Of a stretch of DNA of 25,453 bases, positions 12,069 to 20,272 are shown in pieces. A program made the position numbers and the translations under genes. Each line of letters begins with the position of its first letter. Position 1 is the stretch's first letter. The notes under the pieces are model-generated. The model was not told the DNA's origin, ran no database searches, and worked only from the letters and a program-made list of their open reading frames with translations. This stretch comes from JBGPOS01 sp041488155 (GTDB lineage Bacteria > Chloroflexota > Dehalococcoidia > Tepidiformales > Tepidiformaceae). Where the stretch lies: positions 1-25,453 of the forward strand of contig JBGPOS010000059.1 in NCBI GenBank assembly GCA_041488155.1, written 5' to 3'.

Positions 12069-13481
12069 ATGACGGCCACGACGGCACTCATTGGCAACGA
12101 GAACTACGAGCAAAAGTTCGGGTTCCACGATGACGAAGCTGCCTTCTTCAAGGCGAAGACGGGCCTGACGGCGGAGATCGTGAACATGATTTCCGACATG
12201 AAGGACGAGCCGCAGTGGATGCGGGAGTTCCGGCTCGACGCCCTGGAGCGCTTCAACAAGATGGAGGACCCGGCCTGGGGCAGCGCGCTGCTGAAGACGA
12301 TCGAATTCGACACGATCCACTACTTCGTGCGGGCAACGGACCGCGACGAGCGTTCGTGGGACGACGTCCCGGAGTACATCCGCAAGACGTTCGACAAGCT
12401 CGGCATCCCGGAGGCGGAAAAGAAGTTCCTCGGGGGCGTGGGCGCGCAGTACGACTCCGAGGTTGTCTACCACAACATTCGCGAGGACCTTGCGAAGCTC
12501 GGCGTGATCTTCGTCGGCACGGACCAGGCGCTGAAGGAATACCCGGAGATCTTCAAGGAGTATTTCGGAACGATCGTGCCGCCCGGCGACAACCGCTACG
12601 CCGCGTTGAACAGCGCCGTTTGGTCGGGCGGGTCGTTCATCTACGTGCCAAAGGGCGTGAAGGTGGACGTACCGCTCCAGGCCTACTTCCGGATCAACAC
12701 GCAGAACATGGGCCAGTTCGAACGGACGCTGATCATCTGCGACGAAGGCAGCCAGATGCACTACGTCGAAGGGTGCACGGCGCCCGTGTACAGCAGCGAC
12801 TCGCTCCACAGCGCGGTGGTCGAAATCATCGTGAAGAAGGGCGCTCGGTGCCGCTACACGACGATCCAGAACTGGTCGAACAACGTCTTCAATCTCGTAA
12901 CGAAGCGCGCTGCCGCCTACGAGGACGCCGTGATGGAGTGGGTCGATGGCAACCTCGGGTCGAAGCTGACTACGAAGTTCCCGAGCATCTATCTGCTTGG
13001 CGAAGGGGCTCACGGCGAGATCCTCTCCCTGGCCTTCGCCGGCAACGGGCAGCACCAGGACGCGGGGGGAAAGGTCATCCACGCTGCTTCGAACACGACC
13101 TCGACGATCATTTCAAAGTCGCTCAGCAAGGATGGCGGGCGCACCAGCTACCGGGGCCTGCTGAAGGTCTACGAAGGCTGCGAGAACGTGAAGTCGAACG
13201 TACGCTGCGACGCTCTGCTGCTGGACGAGGATTCGCGCTCCGACACCTATCCGACGATGGAGATCGATGCCTCCGACGTCCACATCCAGCACGAGGCGTA
13301 CGTTTCGAAGCTGGGCGAGGATCAGCTCTTCTACCTGATGAGCCGGGGGATGTCGGAGGAGGCGGCCGCGAAAATGATCGTGAACGGCTTCGTTGAGCCA
13401 ATCGTGAAGGAACTCCCGATGGAGTACGCGGTGGAATTGAACCGGCTAATCGAGTTGCAGATGGACGGCGCGATCGGCTAG
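12069..13481 (+). CDS. sufB: Fe-S cluster assembly scaffold SufB
   Basis: The 470-residue main scaffold of the SufBC2D complex, receiving sulfur from SufS/SufU and iron to build clusters. The C-terminal half is the right-handed beta-helix and helical SufBD domain. It includes E-G-C-T-A-P-V-Y near residue 235, S-Y-R-G-L-L-K-V-Y, and the conserved cysteine C380 in S-N-V-R-C-D-A-L-L-L, corresponding to the catalytic cysteine of E. coli SufB (C405). The ending N-R-L-I-E-L-Q-M-D-G-A-I-G is typical. GGAGG-type sequence lies directly before ATG 12069. It is followed by a 46-base gap before sufD, the largest gap within the operon. Confidence 0.97.
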   Translation: MTATTALIGNENYEQKFGFHDDEAAFFKAKTGLTAEIVNMISDMKDEPQWMREFRLDALERFNKMEDPAWGSALLKTIEFDTIHYFVRATDRDERSWDDVPEYIRKTFDKLGIPEAEKKFLGGVGAQYDSEVVYHNIREDLAKLGVIFVGTDQALKEYPEIFKEYFGTIVPPGDNRYAALNSAVWSGGSFIYVPKGVKVDVPLQAYFRINTQNMGQFERTLIICDEGSQMHYVEGCTAPVYSSDSLHSAVVEIIVKKGARCRYTTIQNWSNNVFNLVTKRAAAYEDAVMEWVDGNLGSKLTTKFPSIYLLGEGAHGEILSLAFAGNGQHQDAGGKVIHAASNTTSTIISKSLSKDGGRTSYRGLLKVYEGCENVKSNVRCDALLLDEDSRSDTYPTMEIDASDVHIQHEAYVSKLGEDQLFYLMSRGMSEEAAAKMIVNGFVEPIVKELPMEYAVELNRLIELQMDGAIG

Positions 13482-13527
13482 GCGCCCGGCCTCGACGGAC
13501 GGGGGTGGGTGGCCAGCGAGGCCAACA

Positions 13528-14865
13528 ATGGGCTCAAAGGGAAGGGTAGCGCAGAAGATGAGTTCTGCAGTCGAACAGTCGCCGCTAGCGAGCCGTCTTG
13601 GGCCGGACACCAGCGAAGCTGTCGGGAGGCGTCTCGGGGACGTGGCGTGGCTCGCGGCGCTGAGGGCCGAGGCGGCATCAGTCTCGGGCGAAATGGCCAT
13701 GCCCAATTCGCGGCAGCAGCGCCCGTGGAAGTACTTCGACGTGGCCACGGTGTCACTGGAGGAATTCGAGCCGGGGATGGGCGCGACCGGGTCCGCGGCG
13801 GCGATTATGAAATCGCTTCCGGCCGCTGGCTCTGGGGTCGTGATCCAGGAAAACGGCGAAACGCTGGTCGCGGAATCGCGCGTGAAGGGCCTGGTGTTGA
13901 CGGACTTCGCCGACGCGAGAAGCAGCCAGAGCCAGGCTGTCAGGAGGCATCTCGCGAGCCTGATCCCGCTCGGGCGGAGCAAGCTCACGGCGTTGCACTA
14001 CGCGTTTCTGCGTGGCGGCATATTCGTCGAAGCGGCGGCGAACGTCGAGCTGGCGACTCCGGTCCGAATCGTGCGCACGTTGGTGTCGGGAAATCAGCTC
14101 GCGACCCCTCATACGTTGATCGTGACGGGCGCGAACAGCCGCGTGAGCGTGATCGAGGACTACACATCGGGCGACGGCGAGATCGTCGCATTGCCGGTCG
14201 TGGAGATCGTGCCTGGTCCTGGCTCCGAAGTGCGTTACACGGCCCTGCACCGCTGGGGCGAGAACACGCGGGTGTTCAGCGAGCAGCGAACGTTGACGGA
14301 ACGCGATTCGGAGCTCGTGGGCCTGAGCGTGGTCACGGGCGGGCGGGTGGTAAAGAGCCACATAGAGGCTTCACTGGAGGGGCGTGGCTCGTCGAGCGAG
14401 CTGTACGGGTTGTGCCTGGGCAAAGACCAGCAGCACATCGACTTCTACACGCTTCAGGACCACATCGGGGCGGACACGCGCAGCGACCTTCTGTTCAAGT
14501 CGGCGCTGAGGGGCAGCTCGCGGTCGGTGTATTACGGGCTGACTCGGGTGGGGCTCGGAGCCAGGAACGCCAACGCCAACCAGGAAGACCGTAACCTGCT
14601 TCTGAGCCGGACGGCGAAGGCAGACAGCGACCCGGTGCTCGAGATCCTGACGAACGATGTCATCCGGGTGAGCCATGGGGCGACGGCGGGCCCGGTGGAC
14701 GAAGAACAGCTCTACTACCTCCAGGCGCGAGGCATCGAGCGACCGGCCGCTGAGGCGCTGCTGGTGCGGGGATACGTGAACCAGGTGCTCGACCGGCTGC
14801 CAGACGAGCAGTTGCGGGCCGAGATAGAGGCCCTGGTCGAGACGCAGCTCGAGGGGACGGCGTGA
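13528..14865 (+). CDS. sufD: Fe-S cluster assembly protein SufD
   Basis: A SufB paralogue of 445 residues that completes SufBC2D and is needed for iron entry. The N-terminal region has the family phrase R-P-W-K-Y-F-D near residue 70. The beta-helix C-terminal domain includes H-I-D-F-Y-T-L-Q-D-H and the conserved histidine H383 in V-S-H-G-A-T-A-G-P-V-D-E-E-Q-L-Y-Y-L, matching the SufD histidine at the SufB interface (H360 in E. coli). Sequence is more divergent from SufB than usual paralogues, as is normal. ATG 13528 with GAGG six bases upstream is chosen; ATG 13558 is an in-frame alternative. Its stop overlaps the GTG of the Rieske gene as GTGA. Confidence 0.93.
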   Translation: MGSKGRVAQKMSSAVEQSPLASRLGPDTSEAVGRRLGDVAWLAALRAEAASVSGEMAMPNSRQQRPWKYFDVATVSLEEFEPGMGATGSAAAIMKSLPAAGSGVVIQENGETLVAESRVKGLVLTDFADARSSQSQAVRRHLASLIPLGRSKLTALHYAFLRGGIFVEAAANVELATPVRIVRTLVSGNQLATPHTLIVTGANSRVSVIEDYTSGDGEIVALPVVEIVPGPGSEVRYTALHRWGENTRVFSEQRTLTERDSELVGLSVVTGGRVVKSHIEASLEGRGSSSELYGLCLGKDQQHIDFYTLQDHIGADTRSDLLFKSALRGSSRSVYYGLTRVGLGARNANANQEDRNLLLSRTAKADSDPVLEILTNDVIRVSHGATAGPVDEEQLYYLQARGIERPAAEALLVRGYVNQVLDRLPDEQLRAEIEALVETQLEGTA

Positions 14866-15170
14866 CGTGGACGGCCGTTGCGGCAGCCGACTTCATGGGG
14901 GACGGTGAGGTCACGGTGCACAACGTCCGTGACACGCGAATCGCACTCTGCCGGACGGGCGGGGTCTATTACGCGATCGACGACCTGTGCACACACGACG
15001 GGGGCCCATTGGACCAGGGACATCTGCAAGGTCAACAGATAGAGTGCCCGAGGCATGGGGCGAAGTTCGACGTGACCACGGGCCGGGCGTTGACGCTGCC
15101 GGCGGTGCGTCCAGTGAGGACGTACGCAGTGCGCATGAGCGAAGGAACCGTCGAGGTGGACGTGCCGTGA
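14862..15170 (+). CDS. Rieske [2Fe-2S] ferredoxin (NirD/HcaC type) within the suf operon
   Basis: A 102-residue soluble Rieske protein. The cluster ligands are C43-x-H45 (L-C-T-H-D-G-G-P-L) and C62-x2-H65 (E-C-P-R-H-G-A-K-F-D), the short two-loop type of non-oxygenase ferredoxins. There is no membrane anchor or signal peptide, so it acts in the cytosol as an electron carrier. It starts at GTG 14862 and ends at TGA 15170, overlapping sufD and sufS by four bases on each side (GTGA both times), so it is translationally coupled into the pathway. Rieske genes occur in some actinobacterial and related suf operons; a role giving electrons to cluster assembly is plausible but not shown. Confidence 0.93.
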   Translation: MTWTAVAAADFMGDGEVTVHNVRDTRIALCRTGGVYYAIDDLCTHDGGPLDQGHLQGQQIECPRHGAKFDVTTGRALTLPAVRPVRTYAVRMSEGTVEVDVP

Positions 15171-16423
15171 GCGTTCCGCTGCCGGTTGAGCGAATCAAGC
15201 GGGACTTCCCGATCCTTGAAGAGAAGATCAACGGACGCCGGCTCGTGTATCTCGACAACGCTGCGACGACACAGAAACCGCGGCAGATGATTGAGGCGCT
15301 TGTCCGTTACTACGAGACCACGAACTCGAACATCCACCGGGGGATCCACACGCTGGCCGTGCGTGCCACGGAGCAGTACGAGGGCGTGCGGACGAAAGTT
15401 GCCAAGCACATCGGAGCCCCGGATCCCAGCGAAGTGGTCTTCACGCGGAACACGACCGAGTCGATCAACCTCGTCGCGCGCACGTGGGGGGATGTCAACC
15501 TTGCCGAAGGCGACGAGGTGGTCCTTTCGCTCATGGAGCACCATTCGAACATCGTGCCCTGGCAGATGCTGGCGCGACGCACGGGCGCAGTGCTCCGCTT
15601 CGTTGACGTGACGCCGGCAGGCTATCTCGACATGGATAGCATGCGGGCGCTGGTGAGCCCCCGGACGAAGCTGGTGAGCATCGTCCACGTTTCGAATGTG
15701 CTGGGGGTGATCAACCCGGTAGCCGAGATCGCGGACATTGCCCATCGAGCGGGGGCCATGCTGCTGGTCGACGGAGCGCAGAGCGCACCACACCTGCCGC
15801 TCGACATCGAGACGCTGGGGTGCGACTTCTTCGCCTTTTCGGCGCACAAGATGCTGGGGCCGACAGGCGTTGGAGTGCTCTGGGCGCGACGTGAGCTCCT
15901 CGAAGGGATGGATCCGTTCCTGGGCGGGGGAGAGATGATTTCGGTCGTGAAGCCCGAGAGTTCGACGTGGGCTGCCGTGCCGCACAAGTTCGAAGCAGGG
16001 ACTCCGAACATCGCGGATGTGGTGGCGTTTGGCGCCTCGCTCGATTACCTGGCCGGGCTGGGGATGCCACAGGTGAGAGCGCATGAAGCTGGACTCACGG
16101 CGTACGCGATGGAGGCGCTTCGTACCGTGCCGGGGGTCAATCTGCACGGACCGGAGCGGATCGAGGACCGCGGGGGCGCGGTAAGCTTCACGGTCGCGGG
16201 CATTCATCCACACGACGTGAGCACAATCGCCGACGGGCACGGGGTGGCGATCCGGGCCGGACACCACTGCGCCCAACTTCTGATGCGGCGACTCGGCGTG
16301 CCGGCAACGAGCCGGGCGAGCTTCTACATCTACAACGACGAGGAGGACGTCGACGTACTGGTCGAGGCTCTCCACCACGCGGTCCGGGTGTTTGGCGATG
16401 GCGATAGACGAGCCGCAGTTTGA
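15167..16423 (+). CDS. sufS: cysteine desulfurase SufS
   Basis: A 418-residue PLP-dependent class V aminotransferase-fold enzyme that removes sulfur from cysteine as a persulfide and hands it to SufU. The PLP lysine is K228 in F-S-A-H-K-M-L-G-P-T-G, and the persulfide cysteine is C368 in R-A-G-H-H-C-A-Q, close to E. coli SufS K226/C364. L-D-N-A-A-T-T-Q-K-P near residue 26 and E-H-H-S-N-I-V-P-W near 123 are group II desulfurase features. GTG 15167 overlaps the Rieske stop (GTGA), and V-P-L-P-V-E-R-I-K-R-D-F-P-I is the normal family N-terminus, so the 60-residue upstream extension of the open frame is rejected. It overlaps sufU by 26 bases. Confidence 0.96.
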   Translation: MSVPLPVERIKRDFPILEEKINGRRLVYLDNAATTQKPRQMIEALVRYYETTNSNIHRGIHTLAVRATEQYEGVRTKVAKHIGAPDPSEVVFTRNTTESINLVARTWGDVNLAEGDEVVLSLMEHHSNIVPWQMLARRTGAVLRFVDVTPAGYLDMDSMRALVSPRTKLVSIVHVSNVLGVINPVAEIADIAHRAGAMLLVDGAQSAPHLPLDIETLGCDFFAFSAHKMLGPTGVGVLWARRELLEGMDPFLGGGEMISVVKPESSTWAAVPHKFEAGTPNIADVVAFGASLDYLAGLGMPQVRAHEAGLTAYAMEALRTVPGVNLHGPERIEDRGGAVSFTVAGIHPHDVSTIADGHGVAIRAGHHCAQLLMRRLGVPATSRASFYIYNDEEDVDVLVEALHHAVRVFGDGDRRAAV

Positions 16424-16844
16424 CGAGCTTTACAGGGAGATCATTATCGACCACTACCGGCGGCCGAGGAACCGTGGCGAGCTGGCACAGAGAACGCACC
16501 GCCTCGAGGGAGCTAACCCGGTCTGCGGGGACGAGGTGCAGCTTGACCTTCTGGTGCGGGGAGAGCGGATCGAAGACATCGCGTTTTCGGGCCAAGGATG
16601 TTCGATCAGCCAGTCGAGCGCTTCAATGCTGACCGAGCGGCTGAAAGGGGCGGGGATAAGCGAAGCGAGGCGCATCCTGGCGAAGTTCAAGGCGATGATG
16701 ATGGAGGGCGCCGCTCCGGACGAAGAGATCGGCGACCTCGTAGCGCTCGAGGGTGTTGCGAAATTCCCCGTGCGCGTGAAGTGCGCATTGCTTTCCTGGA
16801 ACGTCCTCCAGGAGGGACTAGAACCAGCAGGCGCGGCGGCCTGA
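16398..16844 (+). CDS. sufU: zinc-dependent sulfurtransferase SufU
   Basis: A 148-residue IscU-like protein that accepts persulfide sulfur from SufS, as in Bacillus subtilis. The zinc ligands are all present and nearly at the same positions: C43 and D45 in N-P-V-C-G-D-E, C68 in G-Q-G-C-S-I-S, and C129 in V-K-C-A-L-L-S-W (B. subtilis C41, D43, C66, C128). The insert between the second and third cysteines typical of SufU, as opposed to IscU, is present (A-R-R-I-L-A-K-F-K-A-M-M...). ATG 16398 is preferred; a TTG at 16392 in frame is less likely. The gene starts inside sufS, so translation is probably coupled. Confidence 0.95.
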   Translation: MAIDEPQFDELYREIIIDHYRRPRNRGELAQRTHRLEGANPVCGDEVQLDLLVRGERIEDIAFSGQGCSISQSSASMLTERLKGAGISEARRILAKFKAMMMEGAAPDEEIGDLVALEGVAKFPVRVKCALLSWNVLQEGLEPAGAAA

Positions 16845-16854
16845 GGAGGAACGA

Positions 16855-17175
16855 ATGACCGAGATTACCGAGGCACCGACGTATGAAGAGTTGCGCGCCA
16901 AGCTCGTGGAGGTGAAGGACCCCGAGATCGACATGAGCATCGTCGAACTCGGCCTCGTCTACGACATTGCGTACGACAAGGGCGACGTGCTGGTGACGAT
17001 GACGCTGACGAGCCCTGGATGTCCCCTGGGGCCAATCATTCGCGGCGAAGTGTATGCGAAGCTGCGCGAATTGCCCGGGGTGAAAGACGTGGACGTACAG
17101 ATCGTCTGGAATCCCCCGTGGGACCCGCGGACGATGGCGAGCGAAGACGTCAAGATGGCGCTGGGGATCTGGTAG
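16855..17175 (+). CDS. sufT: SufT-type Fe-S carrier/maturation factor (DUF59/MIP18 family)
   Basis: A 106-residue single-domain DUF59 protein, the SufT type found in suf operons of Gram-positive-type bacteria and involved in Fe-S cluster carriage or target maturation. The motif order is V-K-D-P-E-I-D-M-S-I-V-E-L-G-L-V-Y near residue 20 and T-S-P-G-C-P-L-G near 60, with the reactive cysteine in the latter. W-N-P-P-W-D near the C-terminus is typical. GAGGAGG stands ten bases before ATG 16855. It is the last gene of the suf operon; a short perfect hairpin sequence follows at 17196-17210. Confidence 0.93.
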   Translation: MTEITEAPTYEELRAKLVEVKDPEIDMSIVELGLVYDIAYDKGDVLVTMTLTSPGCPLGPIIRGEVYAKLRELPGVKDVDVQIVWNPPWDPRTMASEDVKMALGIW

Positions 17176-17186
17176 CGCGTGCCGGA

Positions 17187-17215
17187 CTGCCGGGGAGGCG
17201 GTTGCCGCCTATACT
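17187..17215 (+). promoter_or_regulatory. candidate promoter of the Fur-family gene, nearly leaderless
   Basis: CTGCCG (17187-17192, weak) and TATACT (17210-17215, five of six) are 17 bases apart. Initiation near 17222 leaves only about three bases before ATG 17225, which has no ribosome site. Confidence 0.4.
17196..17210 (+). promoter_or_regulatory. 6-3-6 inverted repeat abutting the -10 of the Fur-family gene
   Basis: AGGCGG-TTG-CCGCCT is a perfect inverted repeat ending on the first base of TATACT. In RNA read from sufT it would form a compact hairpin, but no T-run follows. It could therefore be a suf operon terminator or an operator for autoregulation; position alone does not decide. Confidence 0.4.
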
Positions 17216-17224
17216 CTGGCTACG

Positions 17225-17656
17225 ATGAGCTGCGAAGAGGAGACCGCGGAGATCTTGCGGCGAGCGGGCCACAAGATGACGCCGCAGCGGCTGATGATTG
17301 TGAAGGCGCTTCGGCACACTGAGGGGCACGTCAGCGCCGCCCACATAGCCGAACAGGTGCGCGAGGTATACCCCTTCGTCGACGTGAGCACGGTGTATCG
17401 GACGCTCGACGTGCTCAAGCGCATGCGCCTGGCCACTTCGACCGACATGGGTTCGGGCGATGTAATGTTCGAGTGGGCGCCGGAGCAGCCTCACCACCAT
17501 TTGATCTGCGCGAGCTGCGACCAAATCGAGGAACTCGAACACAGTTACCTAGACAGCCTGGCGGGGAAGATCCACGACGATTTCGGGTTTGCCCCGGACC
17601 TCCGGCACTTCGCGATCTTCGGCCTCTGCCGCGAGTGCCAGATCAGCGAACCATGA
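17225..17656 (+). CDS. Fur-family metal/peroxide-responsive regulator
   Basis: A 143-residue Fur-superfamily repressor. The N-terminal winged helix (about residues 10-85) has M-T-P-Q-R-L near residue 18 and recognition helix D-V-S-T-V-Y-R-T-L-D-V-L near 53. The dimerisation domain has H-H-H-L-I-C-A-S-C (C95, C98) and a C-terminal C-R-E-C (C135, C138), forming the structural Zn(Cys)4 site. Whether it senses Fe, Zn, Mn or peroxide cannot be read from this. It lies just after the suf operon and overlaps glcD by four bases (ATGA), so it heads a fur-glcDEF operon and may repress it. No classical Fur box is visible nearby. Confidence 0.92.
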   Translation: MSCEEETAEILRRAGHKMTPQRLMIVKALRHTEGHVSAAHIAEQVREVYPFVDVSTVYRTLDVLKRMRLATSTDMGSGDVMFEWAPEQPHHHLICASCDQIEELEHSYLDSLAGKIHDDFGFAPDLRHFAIFGLCRECQISEP

Positions 17657-19101
17657 CTACACGCCGGGAACTGCTGGATCGGCTCTCCGGGATCGTCGGG
17701 GATGAGCACGTCGCGTGGCGGCGAGAGGACCTGCTCGTCTACGAGTTCGATGGGACGATTGAAAAGCGGACGCCGTATGCCGTGGCGTTTCCGGCGAACG
17801 CGAACGAGGTGGCGGAGGTCGTGCGGGCGTGTAACGAGCTCGGCCTGGCAGTGACGCCGCGGGGCGCAGGGACGGGGTTGAGCGGGGGCTCGGTACCTGC
17901 GCAGCGAGGCGTGGTGGTGGCGACCGCGCGAATGAGGCGCATCCTCGAAGTCGATCCTGTGAACCAGCTGGCGGTGGTCGAGCCGGGGGTGCCGAACATC
18001 CAGCTCTCTGAGGCGGCGGCAGAACATGGGCTGTTCTACGCACCAGACCCGAGCAGCCAGAAGGCCTGCACGATCGGCGGGAACGTGGCCGAGAACGCAG
18101 GCGGGCCACACTGCCTCGCGCTGGGCGTGACTACGAACCACGTCCTCGGGATGGAGGTGGTGACCGCAGGAGGGGAGATCACCTGGCTTGGCGGGCGGGT
18201 AGCTGACAACTTTGGGTATGACCTGCGGGGGACGTTCATCGGGTCGGAGGGGACGCTTGGCATCGCCACGAAAATCGTGGTGCGGCTCATGCCACTCCCG
18301 GCTTCGGTGGTGACGCTCCTGGCGATCTTCGATTCCGTGGAAGAGGCGAGCCTCACGGTTTCCGCAATCATCGCGGCGGGGATGATCCCGGCGGCAATGG
18401 AGATGATTGACCGGGTGACTCTGCAGGCGGCAGAGGCGGGGCTGCAGTGCGGGTATCCGGCCGACGCGGGCGCGGTCCTGCTCGTGGAGCTGGACGGGAT
18501 AGAAGACGTCGTGGAGCCGCAGGTGGCGCGGGCGCGGGGAGAGTGCTTTGAACGAGGCGCAAGGGAAGTGCGAACGGCGCGCGAGGCTTCCGAGCGAGAG
18601 CTGCTCTGGAAGGGGCGGAAGGGCGCGATCGGGGCGCTGGGGCGACTGGCGCCGAACTATTACATCCTCGACGGGGTGGTACCGCGCTCGAAGCTGGTGG
18701 AAGTAATGAACGAGGTGGCGGCGATCTCCGAGAGGTACGGGCTGCCGGTGGCGAACGTGTTCCACGCAGGCGACGGGAACCTTCACCCCAATCTTCTCTT
18801 CGACGAACGGGTGCCCGGCGCGAAGGAGCGAGTGTTGGAGGCGGGAGCAGAGATCATGCGGGCCTGCGTGAAGGCAGGTGGAGCGCTGACGGGCGAACAT
18901 GGCGTGGGGTTCGAAAAGCAGCCCTTCATGCCGTGGCTGTACAACGAAGCGGACCTCGAGAACATGCTCCGGCTGCGTCCGGTGTTCGGCAACGACGGCC
19001 GCTTCAACCCGTGCAAGATCTTGCCGACGGGTACGGGATGCGGCGAGATGGCGCGGCAGGCGGCGGCAGTGCGAGCGGCCGGACCGGACGCTTATGTCTG
19101 A
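17653..19101 (+). CDS. glcD: glycolate oxidase FAD subunit GlcD
   Basis: A 482-residue FAD-linked oxidase of the PCMH/VAO fold, catalytic subunit of the GlcDEF complex that oxidises glycolate to glyoxylate and passes electrons towards the quinone pool. FAD-binding segments are T-P-R-G-A-G-T-G-L-S-G-G-S near residue 72, the pair D-P-S-S-Q...T-I-G-G-N-V-A-E-N-A-G-G-P-H near 140, and G-S-E-G-T-L-G-I near 200. The C-terminal H-A-G-D-G-N-L-H-P and G-A-L-T-G-E-H-G-V-G carry substrate-site residues. ATG 17653 overlaps the fur stop. D-lactate dehydrogenase is closely related, so substrate is inferred from the presence of glcE and glcF. Confidence 0.93.
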   Translation: MTTRRELLDRLSGIVGDEHVAWRREDLLVYEFDGTIEKRTPYAVAFPANANEVAEVVRACNELGLAVTPRGAGTGLSGGSVPAQRGVVVATARMRRILEVDPVNQLAVVEPGVPNIQLSEAAAEHGLFYAPDPSSQKACTIGGNVAENAGGPHCLALGVTTNHVLGMEVVTAGGEITWLGGRVADNFGYDLRGTFIGSEGTLGIATKIVVRLMPLPASVVTLLAIFDSVEEASLTVSAIIAAGMIPAAMEMIDRVTLQAAEAGLQCGYPADAGAVLLVELDGIEDVVEPQVARARGECFERGAREVRTAREASERELLWKGRKGAIGALGRLAPNYYILDGVVPRSKLVEVMNEVAAISERYGLPVANVFHAGDGNLHPNLLFDERVPGAKERVLEAGAEIMRACVKAGGALTGEHGVGFEKQPFMPWLYNEADLENMLRLRPVFGNDGRFNPCKILPTGTGCGEMARQAAAVRAAGPDAYV

Positions 19102-20272
19102 GCCGGCGGGCGTGTCTTCCACCTCCGTCGCGGGCCGCGAGGCCGATAGGGTCTACTCGCCAGAGTCTCTCGCCGAACTACAGGAAGTGGTGAGGAGCCG
19201 CGACGGGTTGACGCTCGTGCCATTTGGAGGGCGTACTCAGATCGAACTTGGCGGCGCCCCGGCGGGGCCGTTTGCACTCCTCGACCTAAACCGCGCGCTG
19301 AAGGGCCGCGTCGATCACCAACGGGACGACATGACGGCGGTTGTGCCGGCCGCGACGACCCTGGGCGAACTGGACCTGGTGTTGGGCCAGCAGGGGCAGT
19401 GGCTTCCGATTGACCCACCGCTTAGCGAAGGGGCAACGGTCGGTGGCGTGCTGGCTGTAGGCGGCGGTGGGCCGCTGAGAACGCGGTACGGGCTGCCTCG
19501 CGACGCCGTCCTCGGGGTGACCGTGCTTCGAGCCGATGGTGAACTGGTGAAGGCGGGCGGGCGGGTCGTCAAGAACGTGACGGGCTACGACCTGATGCGG
19601 ACGGCCTGCGGTGCGCTGGGGACGCTTGGCATCATCACCGAGGTCGCGCTGCGGGTGCTGCCGCGGAGCGAGACATTAGATGGCGAAGCGACCGTCGCGA
19701 CCTTGAGCGAGGCGATCGAAGTGGCTCGCCGGTTGCGAATGGCGGACCTGAGGCCCGAAATCGTGGACGCGCTCTCCGAAGGCGGTGGCTGGCGGTTGTT
19801 CGTGCGGCTGCCGGCGGGTGCTCGCGAGGCGGCGCGGAGCATCGTGGAGATGGCTGCGACGGTTGGGGACGAGACGTATCGAACGGTCCGCGATCTCGGG
19901 TTCGGGGCCGAGGACGAGCTCACACTGCGAGTGGCAACGGTCCCCGAGGGGCTCGCGACTGTATGCGAACTCCTGGAGCCCCTCGCGCCGACGGGCATCG
20001 TGGTGCGGCCACTGGCCGGGTTCGTGCGAGCGACGTGGACCGCGGAGAATCTGGCTCCTCTCAGGATGGTCGAGCCCGTCGTGTCGCGACTTCGCTCTGG
20101 CACCCTGACGTTCAGGGGGTCGGTGATAGTAGAGAGGATGCCCGTGGGGTTCAGGGGAGGCCTCGACGCCTGGGGCGACGCACCGGCGGCTTTCGAGTTG
20201 ATGCGGAAGCTCAAAGACGCCTACGACCCGGACGGCCGCCTGAACCGGGGGAGGTTCGTGGGTGGCATCTGA
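19094..20272 (+). CDS. glcE: glycolate oxidase FAD-binding subunit GlcE
   Basis: A 392-residue shorter FAD-binding paralogue of GlcD (E. coli GlcE about 350). P-F-G-G-R-T near residue 45, T-V-G-G-V-L-A-V-G-G-G-G-P-L-R near 115-130 and V-V-K-N-V-T-G-Y-D-L-M-R near 158 are GlcE hallmarks. C-A-L-G-T-L-G-I-I-T follows soon after. ATG 19094 overlaps the glcD stop by eight bases and lacks an obvious ribosome site, so translation probably depends on glcD. It ends at TGA 20272, overlapping glcF by 11 bases. The extra length lies mostly in the N-terminus and the region before the C-terminal strand set. Confidence 0.92.
   Translation: MSEPAGVSSTSVAGREADRVYSPESLAELQEVVRSRDGLTLVPFGGRTQIELGGAPAGPFALLDLNRALKGRVDHQRDDMTAVVPAATTLGELDLVLGQQGQWLPIDPPLSEGATVGGVLAVGGGGPLRTRYGLPRDAVLGVTVLRADGELVKAGGRVVKNVTGYDLMRTACGALGTLGIITEVALRVLPRSETLDGEATVATLSEAIEVARRLRMADLRPEIVDALSEGGGWRLFVRLPAGAREAARSIVEMAATVGDETYRTVRDLGFGAEDELTLRVATVPEGLATVCELLEPLAPTGIVVRPLAGFVRATWTAENLAPLRMVEPVVSRLRSGTLTFRGSVIVERMPVGFRGGLDAWGDAPAAFELMRKLKDAYDPDGRLNRGRFVGGI

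Noticed and set aside
12215..13396. Second + strand frame inside sufB, with a comparable one inside sufD
   Set aside because: An out-of-frame reading of well-conserved suf genes, very Arg-rich and without motifs.
14987..15166. N-terminal extension of SufS by 60 residues
   Set aside because: It overlaps the Rieske gene in another frame and the conserved SufS N-terminus starts at GTG 15167.
17545..19122. Long antisense open frame opposite glcD (similar ones lie opposite the 5S-type gene, sufB and sufS)
   Set aside because: These are typical of GC-rich coding DNA; they have Arg/His-rich, low-complexity translations and no domain motifs, while the + strand genes are clear.
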